The position numbers and the translations under genes were made by a program. A stretch of DNA of 64,000 bases from Zhengitettix transpicula. Its lineage: Eukaryota > Arthropoda > Insecta > Orthoptera > Tetrigidae. This document shows positions 12,378-26,393 of the stretch, piece after piece. A model generated the notes under the pieces. That model saw only the letters and a list, made by a program, of their open reading frames with translations, did not search any database and was not told where the DNA came from. Where the stretch lies: contig JAYJMR010000073.1 of the NCBI GenBank assembly GCA_037074705.1, positions 62,001 through 126,000 of the forward strand. Direction: 5' to 3'. Within the stretch, counting starts at the first letter, position 1. Each line of letters starts with the position of its first letter.

Positions 12378-12385
12378 TATAAAAA
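12378..12385 (+). promoter_or_regulatory. TATA-like element in each monomer
   Basis: TATAAAAA at monomer positions 138-145 recurs in most copies, preceded by CTCGTTCTT. A recurring variant (TTTTTAAAAATTAGTC, e.g. 452, 1856, 5622) destroys it, and TATAGAAA (e.g. 11750, 32470) and TATATAAA (e.g. 7040, 15830) alter it. In a 73% A+T repeat such a match is expected by chance, so a promoter role is only a possibility, raised because many satellites are transcribed. Confidence 0.2.
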
Positions 12386-14881
12386 TTACTCAAACCTGCA
12401 CTTCTAAAATCTTAATCCATTAATATTAATTAATATATCGTAATATTTCGAAGTTTCGACGACAAGTTTGGAATGTCACCAACCAAGAATCTTCAAATAA
12501 CAAAGTCTTATTTCATAATAAATGACTCGTTCTTTATAAAAATTACTCAAACCTGCACTTCTAGAATCTTAATCCAATAATATTAATTAATATATCGTAA
12601 TATTTCGACGTTTTGACAAGTTTGGAATTTCACCAACCAAGAATCTTCAAATAACAAAGTCTTATTTCATAATAAATGACTCGTTCTTTATAAAAATTAC
12701 TCAAACCTGCACTTCTAAAATCTTAATCCATTAATATTAATTAATATATCGTAATATTTCGACGTTTCGACAACAAGTTTGGAATTTCACCAACCAAGAA
12801 TCTTCAAATAACAAAGTCTTATTTCATAAAAAATGACTCGTTCTTTATAAAAATTACTCAAACCAGCACTTCTAAAATCTTAATCCATTAATATTAATTA
12901 ATATATCGTAATATTTCGACGTTTCGACGACAAGTTTGGAATTTCACCAACCAAGAATCTTCAAATAACAAAGTCTTATTTCATAATAAATGACTCGTTC
13001 TTTATAAAAATTACTCAAACCTGCACTTCTAAAATCTTAATCCATTAATATTAATTAATATATCGTAATATTTCGACGTTTCGACGACAAGTTTGGAATT
13101 TCACCAACCAAGAATCTTCAAATAACAAAGTCTTATTTCATAATAAATGACTCGTTCTTTATAAAAATTACTCAAACCAGCACTTCTAAAATCTTAATCC
13201 ATTAATATTAATTAATATATCGTAATATTTCGACGTTTCGACGACAAGTTTGGAATTTCACCAACCAAGAATCTTCAAATAACAAAGTCTTATTTCATAA
13301 TAAATGACTCGTTCTTTATAAAAATTACTCAAACCAGCACTTCCAAATTCTTAATCCATTAATATTAATTAATATATCGTAATATTTCGACGTTTCGACG
13401 ACAAGTTTGGAATTTCACCAACCAAGAATCTTCAAATAACAAAGTCTTATTTCATAATAAATGACTCGTTCTTTATAAAAATTACTCAAACCAGCACTTC
13501 TAAATTCTTAATCCATTAATATTAATTAATATATCGTAATATTTCGATGTTTCGACGACAAGTTTGGAATTTCACCAACCAAGAATCTTCTAATAACAAA
13601 GACTTATTTCATAATAAATGACTCGTTCTTTATAAAAATTACTCAAACCAGCACTTCTAAAATCTTAATCTATTAATATTAATTAATATATCCCAATATT
13701 TCGACGTTTCGACGACAAGTTTGGAATTTCACCAAACAAGAATCTTTAAATAACAAAGTCTTATTTCATAATAAATGACTCGTTCTTTATAAAAATTACT
13801 CAAACCTGCACTTCTAAAATCTTAATCCATTAATATTAATTAATATATCGTAATATTTCGACGTTTCGACGACAAGTTTGGAATTTCACCAACCAAGAAT
13901 CTTCAAATAACAAAGTCTTATTTCATAATAAATGACTCGTTCTTTATAAAAATTACTCAAACCAGCACTTCTAAAATCTTAATCCATTAATATTAATTAA
14001 TATATCGTAATATTTCGACGTTTCGACGACAAGTTTGGAATTTCACCGACCAAGAATCTTCAAATAACAAAGTCTTATTTCATAATAAATGACTCGTTCT
14101 TTATAAAAATTACTCAAACCTGCACTTCTAAAATCTTAATCCATTAATATTAATTAATATATCGTAATATTTCGACGTTTCGACGACAAGTTTGGAATTT
14201 CACCAACCAAGAATCTTCAAATAACAAAGTCTTATTTCATAATAAATGACTCGTTCTTTATAAAAATTACTCAAACCAGCACTTCTAAAATCTTAATCCA
14301 TTAATATTAATTAATATATCGTAATATTTCGACGTTTTGACGACAAGTTTGGAATTTCACCAACCAAGAATCTTCAAATAACAAAGTCTTATTTTCATAA
14401 TAAATGACTCGTTCTTTATAAAAATTACTCAAACCAGCACTTCTAAAATCTTAATTTATTAATATTAATTAATATATCCCAATATTTCGACGTTTCGACG
14501 ACAAGTTTGGAATTTCACCAACCAAGAATCTTCAAATAACAAAGTCTTATTTCATAATAAATGAATCGTTCTTTATAAAAATTACTCAAACCAGCACTTC
14601 TAAAATCTTAATCCATTAATATTAATTAATATATCCCAATATTTCGACGTTTCGACGACAAGTTTGGAATTTCACCAACCAAGAATCTTCAAATAACAAA
14701 GTCTTATTTCATAATAAATGACTCGTTCTTTATAAAAATTACTCAAACCTGCACTTCTAAAATCTTAATCCATTAATATTAATTAATATATCGTAATATT
14801 TCGACGTTTCGACGACAAGTTTGGTATTTCACCAACCAAGAATCTTCAAATAACAAAGTCTTATTTCATAATAAATGACTC

Positions 14882-17800
14882 GTTCTTTTTAAAAATTAGT
14901 CAAACCTGCACTTCTAAAATCTTAATCTATTAATATTAATTAATATATCGTAATATTTCGACGTTTCGACGACAAGTTTGGAATTTCACCAACCAAGAAT
15001 CTTCAAATAACAAAGTCTTATTTCATAATAAATGACTCGTTCTTTATAAAAATTACTCAAACCTGCACTTCTAAAATCTTAATCCATTAATATTAATTAA
15101 TATATCGTAATATTTCGACGTTTCGACGACAAATTTGAATTTCAATAACCAAGAATCTTCAAATAACAAAGTCTTATTTCATAATAAATGACTCGTTCTT
15201 TATAAAAATTACTCAAACCTGCACTTCTAAAATCTTAATCTATTAATATTAATTAATATATCGTAATATTTCGACGTTTCGACGACAAGTTTGGAATTTC
15301 ACCAACCAAGAATCTTCAAATAACAAAGTCTTATTTCATAATAAATGACTCGTTCTTTATAAAAATTACTCAAACCTGCACTACTAAAATCTTAATCCAT
15401 TAATATTATTTAATATATCGTAATATTTCGACGTTTCGACGACAAGTTTGGAATTTCACCAACCAAGAATCTTCAAATAACAAAGTCTTATTTCATAATA
15501 AATGATTCGTTCTTTATAAAAATTACTCAAACCAGCACTTCTAAAATCTTCATCCATTAATATTAATTAATATATCGTAATATTTCGACGTTCCGACGAC
15601 AAGTTTGGAATTTCACCAACCAAGAATCTTCAAATAACAAAGTCTTATTTCATAATAAATGACTCGTTCTTTATAAAAATTACTCAAACCAGCACTTCTA
15701 AAATCTTAATCCATTAATATTAATTAATATATCGTAATATTTCGACGTTTCGACGACAAGTTTGGAATTTCACCAACCAAGAATCTTCAAATAACAAAGT
15801 CTTATTTCATAATAAATGACTCGTTCTTTATATAAATTACTCAAACCAGCACTTCTAAAACCCTTAATCCATTAATATTAATTAATATATCGTAATATTT
15901 CGACGTTTCGACGACAAGTTTGGAATTTCACCAACCAAGAATCTTCAAATAACAAAGTCTTATTTCATAATAAATGACTCGTTCTTTATAAAAATTACTC
16001 AAACCTGCACTTCTAAAATCTTAATCCATTAATATTAATTAATATATCGTAATATTTCGACGTTTCGACGATAAGTTTGGAATTTCACCAACCAAGAATC
16101 TTCAAATAACAAAGTCTTATTTCATAATAAATGACTCGTTCTTTATAAAAATTACTCAAACCAGCACTTCTAAAATCTTCATCCATTAATATTAATTAAT
16201 ATATCGTAATATTTCGACGTTTCGACAAGTTTGGAATTTCACCAACCAAGAATCTTCAAATAACAAAGTCTTATTTCATAATAAATGATTCGTTCTTTAT
16301 AAAAATTACTCAAAGCTGCACTTCTAAAATCTTAATCTATTAATATTAAATAATATATCATAATATTTCGACGTTTCGACGACAAGTTTGGAATTTCACC
16401 AACCAAGAATCTTCAAATAACAAAGTCTTATTTCATAATAAATACTCGTTCTTTATAAAAATTACTCAAACCAGCACTTCTAAAATCTTAATCTATTAAT
16501 ATTAATTAATATATCAAAATATTTCGACGTTTCGACGACAAGTTTGGAATTTCACCAACCAAGAATCTTCAAATAACAAAGTCTTATTTCATAATAAATG
16601 ACTCGTTCTTTATAAAAATTACTCAAACCTGCTCTTCTAAAATCTTAATCCATTAATATTAATTAATATATATTGTAATATTTCGACGTTTCGACGACAA
16701 GTTTGGAATTTCACCAACCAAGAATCTTCAAATAACAAAGTCTTATTTCATAATAAATGACTCGTTCTTTATAAAAATTACTCAAACCTGCACTTCTAAA
16801 ATCTTAATCCATTAATATTAATTAATATATCGTAATATTTCGACGTTTCGACGACAAGTTTGGAATTTCACCAACCAAGAATCTTCAAATAACAAAGTCT
16901 TATTTCATAATAAATGACTCGTTCTTTATAAAAATTACTCAAACCTCCACTTCTAAAATCTTAATCCATTAATATTAATTAATATATCGTAATATTTCGA
17001 CGTTTCGACGACAAGTTTGGAATGTCACCAACCAAGAATCTTCAAATAACAAAGTCTTATTTCATAATAAATGACTCGTTCTTTATAAAAATTACTCAAA
17101 CCTGCACTTCTAAAATCTTAATCCATTAATATTAATTAATATATCGTAATATTTCGACGTTTCGACGACAAGTTTGGAATTTCACCAACCAAGAATCTTC
17201 AAATAACAAAGTCTTATTTCATAATAAACGACTCGTTCTTTATAAAAATTACTCAAACCTGCACTTCTAAAATCTTAATCCATTAATATTAATTAATATA
17301 TCGTAATATTTCGAAGTTTCGACGACAAGTTTGGAATGTCACCAACCAAGAATCTTCAAATAACAAAGTCTTATTTCATAATAAATGACTCGTTCTTTAT
17401 AAAAATTACTCAAACCTGCACTTCTAAAATCTTAATCCAATAATATTAATTAATATATCGTAATAATTCGACGTTTTGACAAGTTTGGAATTTCACCAAC
17501 CAAGAATCTTCAAATAACAAAGTCTTATTTCATAATAAATGACTCGTTCTTTATAAAAATTACTCAAACCTGCACTTCTAAAATCTTAATCCATTAATAT
17601 TAATTAATATATCGTAATATTTCGACGTTTCGACGACAAGTTTGGAATTTCACCAACCAAGAATCTTCAAATAACAAAGTCTTATTTCATAAAAAATGAC
17701 TCGTTCTTTATAAAAATTACTCAAACCAGCACTTCTAAAATCTTAATCCATTAATATTAATTAATATATCGTAATATTTCGACGTTTCGACGACAAGTTT

Positions 17801-19490
17801 GGAATTTCTCCAACCAAGAATCTTCAAATAACAAAGTCTTATTTCATAATAAATGACTCGTTCTTTATAAAAATTACTCAAACCTGCACTTCTAAAATCT
17901 TAATCCATTAATATTAATTAATATATCGTAATATTTCGACGTTTCGACGACAAGTTTGGAATTTCACCAACCAAGAATCTTCAAATAACAAAGTCTTATT
18001 TCATAATAAATGACTCGTTCTTTATAAAAATTACTCAAACCAGCACTTCTAAAATCTTAATCCATTAATATTAATTAATATATCGTAATATTTCGACGTT
18101 TCGACGACAAGTTTGGAATTTCACCAACCAAGAATCTTCAAATAACAAAGTCTTATTTCATAATAAATGACTCGTTCTTTATAAAAATTACTCAAACCAG
18201 CACTTCCAAATTCTTAATCCATTAATATTAATTAATATATCGTAATATTTCGACGTTTCGACGACAAGTTTGGAATTTCACCAACCAAGAATCTTCAAAT
18301 AACAAAGTCTTATTTCATAATAAATGACTCGTTCTTTATAAAAATTACTCAAACCAGCACTTCTAAATTCTTAATCCATTAATATTAATTAATATATCGT
18401 AATATTTCGATGTTTCGACGACAAGTTTGGAATTTCACCAATCAAGAATCTTCTAATAACAAAGACTTATTTCATAATAAATGACTCGTTCTTTATAAAA
18501 ATTACTCAAACCAGCACTTCTAAAATCTTAATCTATTAATATTAATTAATATATCCCAATATTTCGACGTTTCGACGACAAGTTTGGAATTTCACCAAAC
18601 AAGAATCTTTAAATAACAAAGTCTTATTTCATAATAAATGACTCGTTCTTTATAAAAATTACTCAAACCTGCACTTCTAAAATCTTAATCCATTAATATT
18701 AATTAATATATCGTAATATTTCGACGTTTCGACGACAAGTTTGGAATTTCACCAACCAAGAATCTTCAAATAACAAAGTCTTATTTCATAATAAATGACT
18801 CGTTCTTTATAAAAATTACTCAAACCAGCACTTCTAAAATCTTAATCCATTAATATTAATTAATATATCGTAATATTTCGACGTTTCGACGACAAGTTTA
18901 GAATTTCACCGACCAAGAATCTTCAAATAACAAAGTCTTATTTCATAATAAATGACTCGTTCTTTATAAAAATTACTCAAACCTGCACTTCTAAAATCTT
19001 AATCCATTAATATTAATTAATATATCGTAATATTTCGACGTTTCGACGACAAGTTTGGAATTTCACCAACCAAGAATCTTCAAATAACAAAGTCTTATTT
19101 CATAATAAATGACTCGTTCTTTATAAAAATTACTCAAACCAGCACTTCTAAAATCTTCATCCATTAATATTAATTAATATATCGTAATATTTCGACGTTT
19201 TGACGACAAGTTTGGAATTTCACCAACCAAGAATCTTCAAATAACAAAGTCTTATTTCATAATAAATGACTCGTTCTTTATAAAAATTACTCAAACCAGC
19301 ACTTCTAAAATCTTAATTTATTAATATTAATTAATATATCCCAATATTTCGACGTTTCGACGACAAGTTTGGAATTTCACCAACCAAGAATCTTCAAATA
19401 ACAAAGTCTTATTTCATAATAAATGAATCGTTCTTTATAAAAATTACTCAAACCAGCACTTCTAAAATCTTAATCCATTAATATTAATTA
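14882..19490 (+). repeat. 31-monomer-offset duplication, copy 2
   Basis: Repeats the marker series of 10019-14630 in the same order: CCTCCACTTC at 16944 against 12081 gives 4,863 bp, and CTTCCAAATTC at 18201 against 13338 gives the same. 31 x 157 is 4,867, and the 4-bp difference matches small indels inside: AAATTTGAATTT near 15131 (-1), a 3-bp loss in CGACGAC near 16226 and TATATTGTAAT near 16670 (+2), among others. The match ends near 19490, where copy 1 has ATATCCCAAT and this copy ATATCGTAAT. Confidence 0.9.
17870..18820 (+). repeat. 10-monomer-offset duplication, copy 1
   Basis: About six monomers with the markers CTTCCAAATTC (18204), CTTCTAAATTC (18361), CGATGTTTCG (18410), CACCAATCAAG with CTTCTAATAAC (near 18437) and CACCAAACAAG with CTTTAAATAAC (near 18595). 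All recur exactly 1,570 bp (10 x 157) to the right. The CACCAATCAAG change is absent from the older 13.5-kb copy, which has CACCAACCAAG, so it arose after the 31-monomer duplication. Confidence 0.9.
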
Positions 19491-20390
19491 ATATATCGTA
19501 ATATTTCGACGTTTCGACGACAAGTTTGGAATTTCACCAACCAAGAATCTTCAAATAACAAAGTCTTATTTCATAATAAATGACTCGTTCTTTATAAAAA
19601 TTACTCAAACCAGCACTTCTAAAATCTTAATCCATTAATATTAATTAATATATCGTAATATTTCGACGTTTCGACGACAAGTTTGGAATTTCACCAACCA
19701 AGAATCTTCAAATAACAAAGTCTTATTTCATAATAAATGACTCGTTCTTTATAAAAATTACTCAAACCAGCACTTCCAAATTCTTAATCCATTAATATTA
19801 ATTAATATATCGTAATATTTCGACGTTTCGACGACAAGTTTGGAATTTCACCAACCAAGAATCTTCAAATAACAAAGTCTTATTTCATAATAAATGACTC
19901 GTTCTTTATAAAAATTACTCAAACCAGCACTTCTAAATTCTTAATCCATTAATATTAATTAATATATCGTAATATTTCGATGTTTCGACGACAAGTTTGG
20001 AATTTCACCAATCAAGAATCTTCTAATAACAAAGACTTATTTCATAATAAATGACTCGTTCTTTATAAAAATTACTCAAACCAGCACTTCTAAAATCTTA
20101 ATCTATTAATATTAATTAATATATCCCAATATTTCGACGTTTCGACGACAAGTTTGGAATTTCACCAAACAAGAATCTTTAAATAACAAAGTCTTATTTC
20201 ATAATAAATGACTCGTTCTTTATAAAAATTACTCAAACCTGCACTTCTAAAATCTTAATCCATTAATATTAATTAATATATCGTAATATTTCGACGTTTC
20301 GACGACAAGTTTGGAATTTCACCAACCAAGAATCTTCAAATAACAAAGTCTTATTTCATAATAAATGACTCGTTCTTTATAAAAATTACT
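19440..20390 (+). repeat. 10-monomer-offset duplication, copy 2
   Basis: Carries all the markers of 17870-18820 at +1,570 bp, including the private CACCAATCAAG. Left of 19440 the two regions differ (CTTCATCC and GTTTTGACG near 19157-19202 have no counterpart at -1,570). Right of 20390 this copy runs into a monomer with TTGGTATTTCACC near 20468, a change seen elsewhere only near 14821, so the right junction joins sequence related to the 14.8-kb region. Confidence 0.88.
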
Positions 20391-23300
20391 CAAACCTGCA
20401 CTTCTAAAATCTTAATCCATTAATATTAATTAATATATCGTAATATTTCGACGTTTCGACGACAAGTTTGGTATTTCACCAACCAAGAATCTTCAAATAA
20501 CAAAGTCTTATTTCATAATAAATGACTCGTCCTTTATAAAAATTACTCAAACCTGCACTTCTAAAATCTTAATCTATTAATATTAATTAATATATCATAA
20601 TATTTCGACGTTTCGACGACAAGTTTGGAATTTCACCAACCAAGAATCTTCAATTAACAAAGTCTTATTTCATAATAAATGACTCGTTCTTTATAAAAAT
20701 TACTCAAACCTGCACTTCTAAAATCTTATTCCATTAATATTAATTAATATATCGTAATATTTCGACGTTTCGACGACAAGTTTGGAATTTCACCAACCAA
20801 GAATCTTCAAATAACAAAGTCTTATTTCATAATAAATGACTCGTTCTTTATAAAAATTACTCAAACCTGCACTTCTAAAATCTTAAACCATTAATATTAA
20901 TTAATATATCGTAATATTTCGACGTTTCGACGACAAGTTTGGAATTTCACCAACCAAGAATCTTCAAATAACAAAGTCTTATTTCATAATAAATGACTCG
21001 TTCTTTATAAAAATTACTCAAACCTGCACTTCTAAAATCTTAATCCATTAATATTAATTAATATATCGTAATATTTCGACGTTTCGACGACAAGTTTGGA
21101 ATTTCACCAACCAAGAATCTCCAAATAACAAAGTCTTATTTCATAATAAATGACTCGTTCTTTATAAAAATTACTCAAACCTGCACTTCTAAAATCTTAA
21201 TCCATTAATATTAATTAATATATCGTAATATTTCGACGTTTCGACGACTAGTTTGGAATTTCACCAACCAAGAATCTTCAAATAACAAAGTCTTATTTCA
21301 TAATAAATGACTCGTTCTTTATAAAAATTACTCAAACCTGCACTTCTAAAATCTTAATCTATTAATATTAATTAATATATCGTAATATTTCGACGTTTCG
21401 ACGACAAGTTTGGAATTTCACCAAACAAGAATCTTCAAATAACAAAGTCTTATTTCATAATAAATGACTCGTTCTTTATAAAAATTACTCAAACCTGCAC
21501 TTCTAAAATCTTAATCCACTAATATTAATTAATATATCGTAATATTTCGACGTTTCGACGACAAGTTTGGAATTTCACCAACCAAGAATCTTCAAATAAC
21601 AAAGTCTTATTTCATAATAAATGACTCGTTCTTTATAAAAATTACTCAAACCTGCACTTCTAAAATCTTAATCCATTAATATTAATTAATATATCAAAAT
21701 ATTTCGACGTTTCGACGACAAGTTTGGAATTTCACCAACCAAGAATCTTCAAATAACAAAGTCTTATTTCATAATAAATGACTCGTTCTTTATAAAAATT
21801 ACTCAAACCAGCACTTCTAAAATCTTAATCCATTAATATTAATTAATATATCAAAATAATTCGACGTTTTGACGACAAGTTTGCAATTTCACCAACCAAG
21901 AATCTTCAAATAACAAAGTCTTATTTCATAATAAATGACTCGTTCTTTATAAAAATTAGTCAAACCTGCACTTTTAAAATCTTAATCTATTAATATTAAT
22001 TAATATATCATAATATTTCGACGTTTCGACGACAAGTTTGGAATTTCACCAACCAAGAATCTTCAAATAACAAAGTCTTATTTCATAATAAATGACTCGT
22101 TCTTTATAAAAATTACTCAAACCTGCACTTCTAAAATCTTAATCCATTAATATTAATTAATATATCAAAATATTTCGACGTTTCGACGACAAGTTTGGAA
22201 TTTCACCATCCAAGAATCTTCAAATAACAAAGTCTTATTTCATAATAAATGATTCGTTCTTTATAAAAATTACTCAAACGTGCACTTCTAAAATCTTAAT
22301 CTATTAATATTAATTAATATATCATAATATTTCGACGTTTCGACGACAAGTTTGGAATTTCACCAACCAAGAATCTTCAAATAACAAAGTCTTATTTCAT
22401 AATAAATGACTCGTTCTTTAAAAAAATTACTCAAACCTGCACTTCTAAAATCTTAATCCATTAATATTAATTAATATATCGTAATATTTCGACGTTTCGA
22501 CGACAAGTTTGGAATTTCACCAACCAAGAATCTTCAAATAACAAAGTCTTATTTCATAATAAATGACTCGTTCTTTATAAAAATTACTCAAACCTGCACT
22601 TCTAAAATCTTAATCCATTAATATTAATTAATATATCGTAATATTTCGACGTTTCGACGACAAGTTTGGAATTTCACCAACCAAGAATCTTCAAATAACA
22701 AAGTCTTATTTCATAATAAATGACTCGTTCTTTATAAAAATTACTCAAACCTGCACTTCTAAAATCTTAATCCATTAATATTAATTAACATATCGTAATA
22801 TTTCGACGTTTCGAAGACAAGTTTGGAATTTCACCAACCAAGAATCTTCAAATAACAAAGTCTTATTTCATAATAAATGACTCGTTCTTTATAAAAATTA
22901 CTCAAACCTTAACTTCTAAAATCTTAATCCATTAATATTAATTAATATATCGTAATATTTCGACGTTTCGACGACAAGTTTGGAATTTCACCAACCAAGA
23001 ATCTTCAAATAACAAAGTCTTATTTCATAATAAATGACTCGTTCTTTATAAAAATTACTCAAACCTGCACTTCTAAAATCTTATACCATTAATATTAATT
23101 AATATATCGTAATATTTCGACGTTTCGATGACAAGTTTGGAATTTCACCAACCAAGAATGTTCAAATAACAAAGTCTTATTTCATAATAAATGACTCGTT
23201 CTTTATAAAAATTACTCAAACCAGCACTTCTAAAATCTTAATCTATTAATACTAATTAATATATCATAATATTTCGACGTTTCGACGACAAGTTTGGAAT

Positions 23301-26300
23301 TTCACCAACCAAGAATCTTCAAATAACAAAGTCTTATTTCATAATAAATGATTCGTTCTTTATAAAAATTACTCAAACCAGCACTTCTAAAATCTTAATC
23401 TATTAATATTAATTAATATATCAAAATATTTCGACGTTTCGACGACAAGTTTGGAATTTCACCAACCAAGAATCTTCAAATAACAAAGTCTTATTTCATA
23501 ATAAATGACTCGTTCTTTTTAAAAATTAGTCAAACCTGCACTTCTAAAATCTTAATCTATTAATATTAATTAATATATCGTAATATTTCGACGTTTCGAC
23601 GACAAGTTTGGAATTTCACCAACCAAGAATCTTCAAATAACAAAGTCTTATTTCATAATAAATGACTCGTTCTTTATAAAAATTACTCAAACCTGCACTT
23701 CTAAAATCTTAATCCATTAATATTAATTAATATATCGTAATATTTCGACGTTTCGACGACAAGTTTGGAATTTCACCAACCAAGAATCTTCAAATAACAA
23801 AGTCTTATTTCATAATAAATGACTCGTTCTTTATAAAAATTACTCAAACCTGCACTTCTAAAATCTTAATCTATTAATATTAATTAATATATCGTAATAT
23901 TTCGACGTTTCGACGACAAGTTTGGAATTTCACCAACCAAGAATCTTCAAATAACAAAGTCTTATTTCATAATAAATGACTCGTTGTTTTTAAAAATTAG
24001 TCAAACCTGCACTTCTAAAATCTTAATCTATTAATATTAATTAATATATCGTAATATTTCGACGTTTCGACGACAAGTTTGGAATTTCACCAACCAAGAA
24101 TCTTCAAATAACAAAGTCTTATTTCATAATAAATGATTCGTTCTTTATAAAAATTACTCAAACCTGCACTTCTAAAATCTTAATCCATTAATATTAATTA
24201 ATATATCGTAATATTTCGACGTTTCGACGACAAGTTTGGAATTTCACCAACCAAGAATCTTCAAATAACAAAGTCTTATTTCATAATAAATGACTCGTTC
24301 TTTATAAAAATTACTCAAACCTGCACTTCTAAAATCTTAATCTATTAATATTAATTAATATATCGTAATATTTCGACGTTTCGAAGACAAGTTTGGAATT
24401 TCACCAACCAAGAATCTTCAAATAACAAAGTCTTATTTCATAATAAATGACTCGTTCTTTATAAAAATTACTCAAACCTGCACTTCTAAAATCTTAATCC
24501 ATTAATATTATTTAATATATCGTAATATTTCGACGTTTCGACGACAAGTTTGGAATTTCACCAACCAAGAATCTTCAAATAACAAAGTCTTATTTCATAA
24601 TAAATGATTCGTTCTTTATAAAAATTACTCAAACCAGCACTTCTAAAATCTTCATCCATTAATATTAATTAATATATCGTAATATTTCGACGTTTCGACG
24701 ACAAGTTTGGAATTTCACCAACCAAGAATCTTCAAATAACAAAGTCTTATTTCATAATAAATGACTCGTTCTTTATAAAAATTACTCAAACCAGCACTTC
24801 TAAAATCTTAATCCATTAATATTAATTAATATATCTTAATATTTCGACGTTTCGACGACAAGTTTGGAATTTAACCAACCAAGAATCTTCAAATAACAAA
24901 GTCTTATTTCATAATAAATGACTCGTTCTTTATAAAAATTACTCAAACCAGCACTTCTAAAACCCTTAATCCATTAATATTAATTAATATATCATAATAT
25001 TTCGACGTTTCGACGACAAGTTTGGAATTTCACCAACCAAGAATCTTCAAATAACGAAGTCTTATTTCATAATAAATGACTCGTTCTTTATAAAAATTAC
25101 TCAAACCTGCACTTCTAAAATCTTAATCCATTAATATTAATTAATATATCGTAATATTTCGACGTTTCGACGACAAGTTTGGAATTTCACCAACCAAGAA
25201 TCTTCAAATAACAAAGTCTTATTTCATAATAAATGACTCGTTCTTTATAAAAATTACTCAAACCTGCACTTCTAAAATCTTAATCCATTAATATTAATTA
25301 ATATATCGTAATATTTCGACGTTTCGACGACAAGTTTGGAATTTCACCAACCAAGAATCTTCAAATAACAAAGTCTTATTTCATAATAAATGACTCGTTC
25401 TTTATAAAAATTACTCATACCAGCACTTCTAAAATCTTAATCCATTAATATTAATTAATATATCGTAATATTTCGACGTTTCGACGACTAGTTTGGAATT
25501 TCACCAACCAAGAATCTTCAAATAACAAAGTCTTATTTTATAATAAATGACTCGTTCTTTATAAAAATTACTCAAACCAGCACTTCTAAAACCCTTAATC
25601 CATTAATATTAATTAATATATCGTAATATTTCGACGTTTCGACGACAAGTTTGGAATTTCACCAACCAAGAATCTTCAAATAACAAAGTCTTATTTCATA
25701 ATAAATGACTCGTTCTTTATAAAAATTACTCAAACTTGCATATCTAAAATCTTAATCCATTAATATTAATTAATATATCGTAATATTTCGACGTTTCGAC
25801 GACAAGTTTGGAATTTCACCAACCAAGAATCTTCAACTAACAAAATCTTATTTCATAATAAATGACTCGTTCTTTATAATAATTACTCAAACCTGCACTT
25901 CTAAAATCTTAATCCATTAATAATTATTAATATATCGTAATATTTCGACGTTTCGACGACAAGTTTGGAATTTCACCAACCAAGAATCTTCAAATAACAA
26001 AGTCTTATTTCATAATAAATGACTCGTTCTTTATAAAAATTACTCATACCAGCACTTCTAAAATCTTAATCCATTAATATTAATTAATATATCGTAATAT
26101 TTCGACGTTTCGACGACAAGTTTGGAATTTCACCAACCAAGAATCTTCAAATAACAAAGTCTTATTTCATAATAAATAAATGACTCGTTCTTTATAAAAA
26201 TTACTCAAACCTGCACTTCTAAAATCTTAATCCATTAATATTAATTAATATATCGTAATATTTCGACGTTTCGACGACAAGTTTGGAATTTCACCAACCA

Positions 26301-26393
26301 AGAATCTTCAAATAACAAAGTCTTATTTCATAATAAATGACTCGTTCTTTATAAAAATTACTCAAACCTGCACTTCTAAAATCTTAATCCATT
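20391..26393 (+). repeat. Mixed-monomer segment of the array
   Basis: About 38 monomers, many close to consensus, with scattered private changes: CTCGTCCTTT near 20528, GACTAGTTTGG at 21246 and 25488, TTGCAATTTC near 21881, TTAACATATC near 22786, CCTTAACTTC near 22906 and CTTGCATATC near 25735. A stretch at about 24508-25010 carries ATTATTTAAT, GATTCG, CTTCATCC and AAAACCC in the block A order, so it is another, more distant copy of that block. AAAACCC appears again near 25590. Confidence 0.8.
26169..26183 (+). other. 4-bp slippage insertion in one monomer
   Basis: The stretch reads CATAATAAATAAATGAC instead of CATAATAAATGAC, a duplicated AAAT-type tetramer that makes this monomer 161 bp. 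I saw it once. It is a simple slippage event in an A/T-rich stretch. Confidence 0.9.

Larger units (their letters stand above)
12241..12397 (+). repeat. Representative consensus monomer (157 bp)
   Basis: This copy matches the consensus I derived by eye at every position and is the reference for monomer numbering (1 = 12241). In order it holds: GCACTTCTAA at 1-10; an A/T-rich stretch with a 14-bp palindrome at 26-39; a variable CGT at 42-44; two TTTCGACG copies at 49-64; ACAAGTTTGG at 65-74; CACCAACCAAG at 80-90; and a TATAAAAA element at 138-145. The start point is arbitrary because the array is circularly permutable. Stops occur in all six frames; the longest open stretch on the + strand is 48 codons without an ATG, so the monomer does not code. 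Confidence 0.95.
10019..14630 (+). repeat. 31-monomer-offset duplication, copy 1
   Basis: Marker series: TTTTTAAAAATTAGTC near 10021, AAATTTGGAATTTCAATAACC near 10266, GCACTACTAAAA near 10515, AAAACCC near 10995, AATACTCG near 11581, CCTCCACTTC at 12081, GTTTTGACAAG near 12611, CTTCCAAATTC near 13341, CTTCTAATAAC with GACTTATT near 13590, CTTTAAATAAC near 13744, CACCGACC near 14044, CTTAATTTATT near 14451 and GAATCG near 14563. The same series recurs about 4,863 bp to the right. Copy 1 has AGAAATTACT near 11752 and CTTATTTTCATAA near 14390, which the other copy lacks. Confidence 0.9.

Noticed and set aside
12378..12385. Real promoter at TATAAAAA
   Set aside because: Expected by chance in 73% A+T sequence, with no initiator or downstream gene; kept only as a low-confidence site.
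12241..12397. Possible protein-coding repeat
   Set aside because: Stops occur in all six frames of the consensus, and since 157 is not a multiple of 3 each reading frame meets them within about one monomer. The longest open + strand stretch is 48 codons with no ATG; the ATG in ATGACTCG is followed by only four more codons before TAA.
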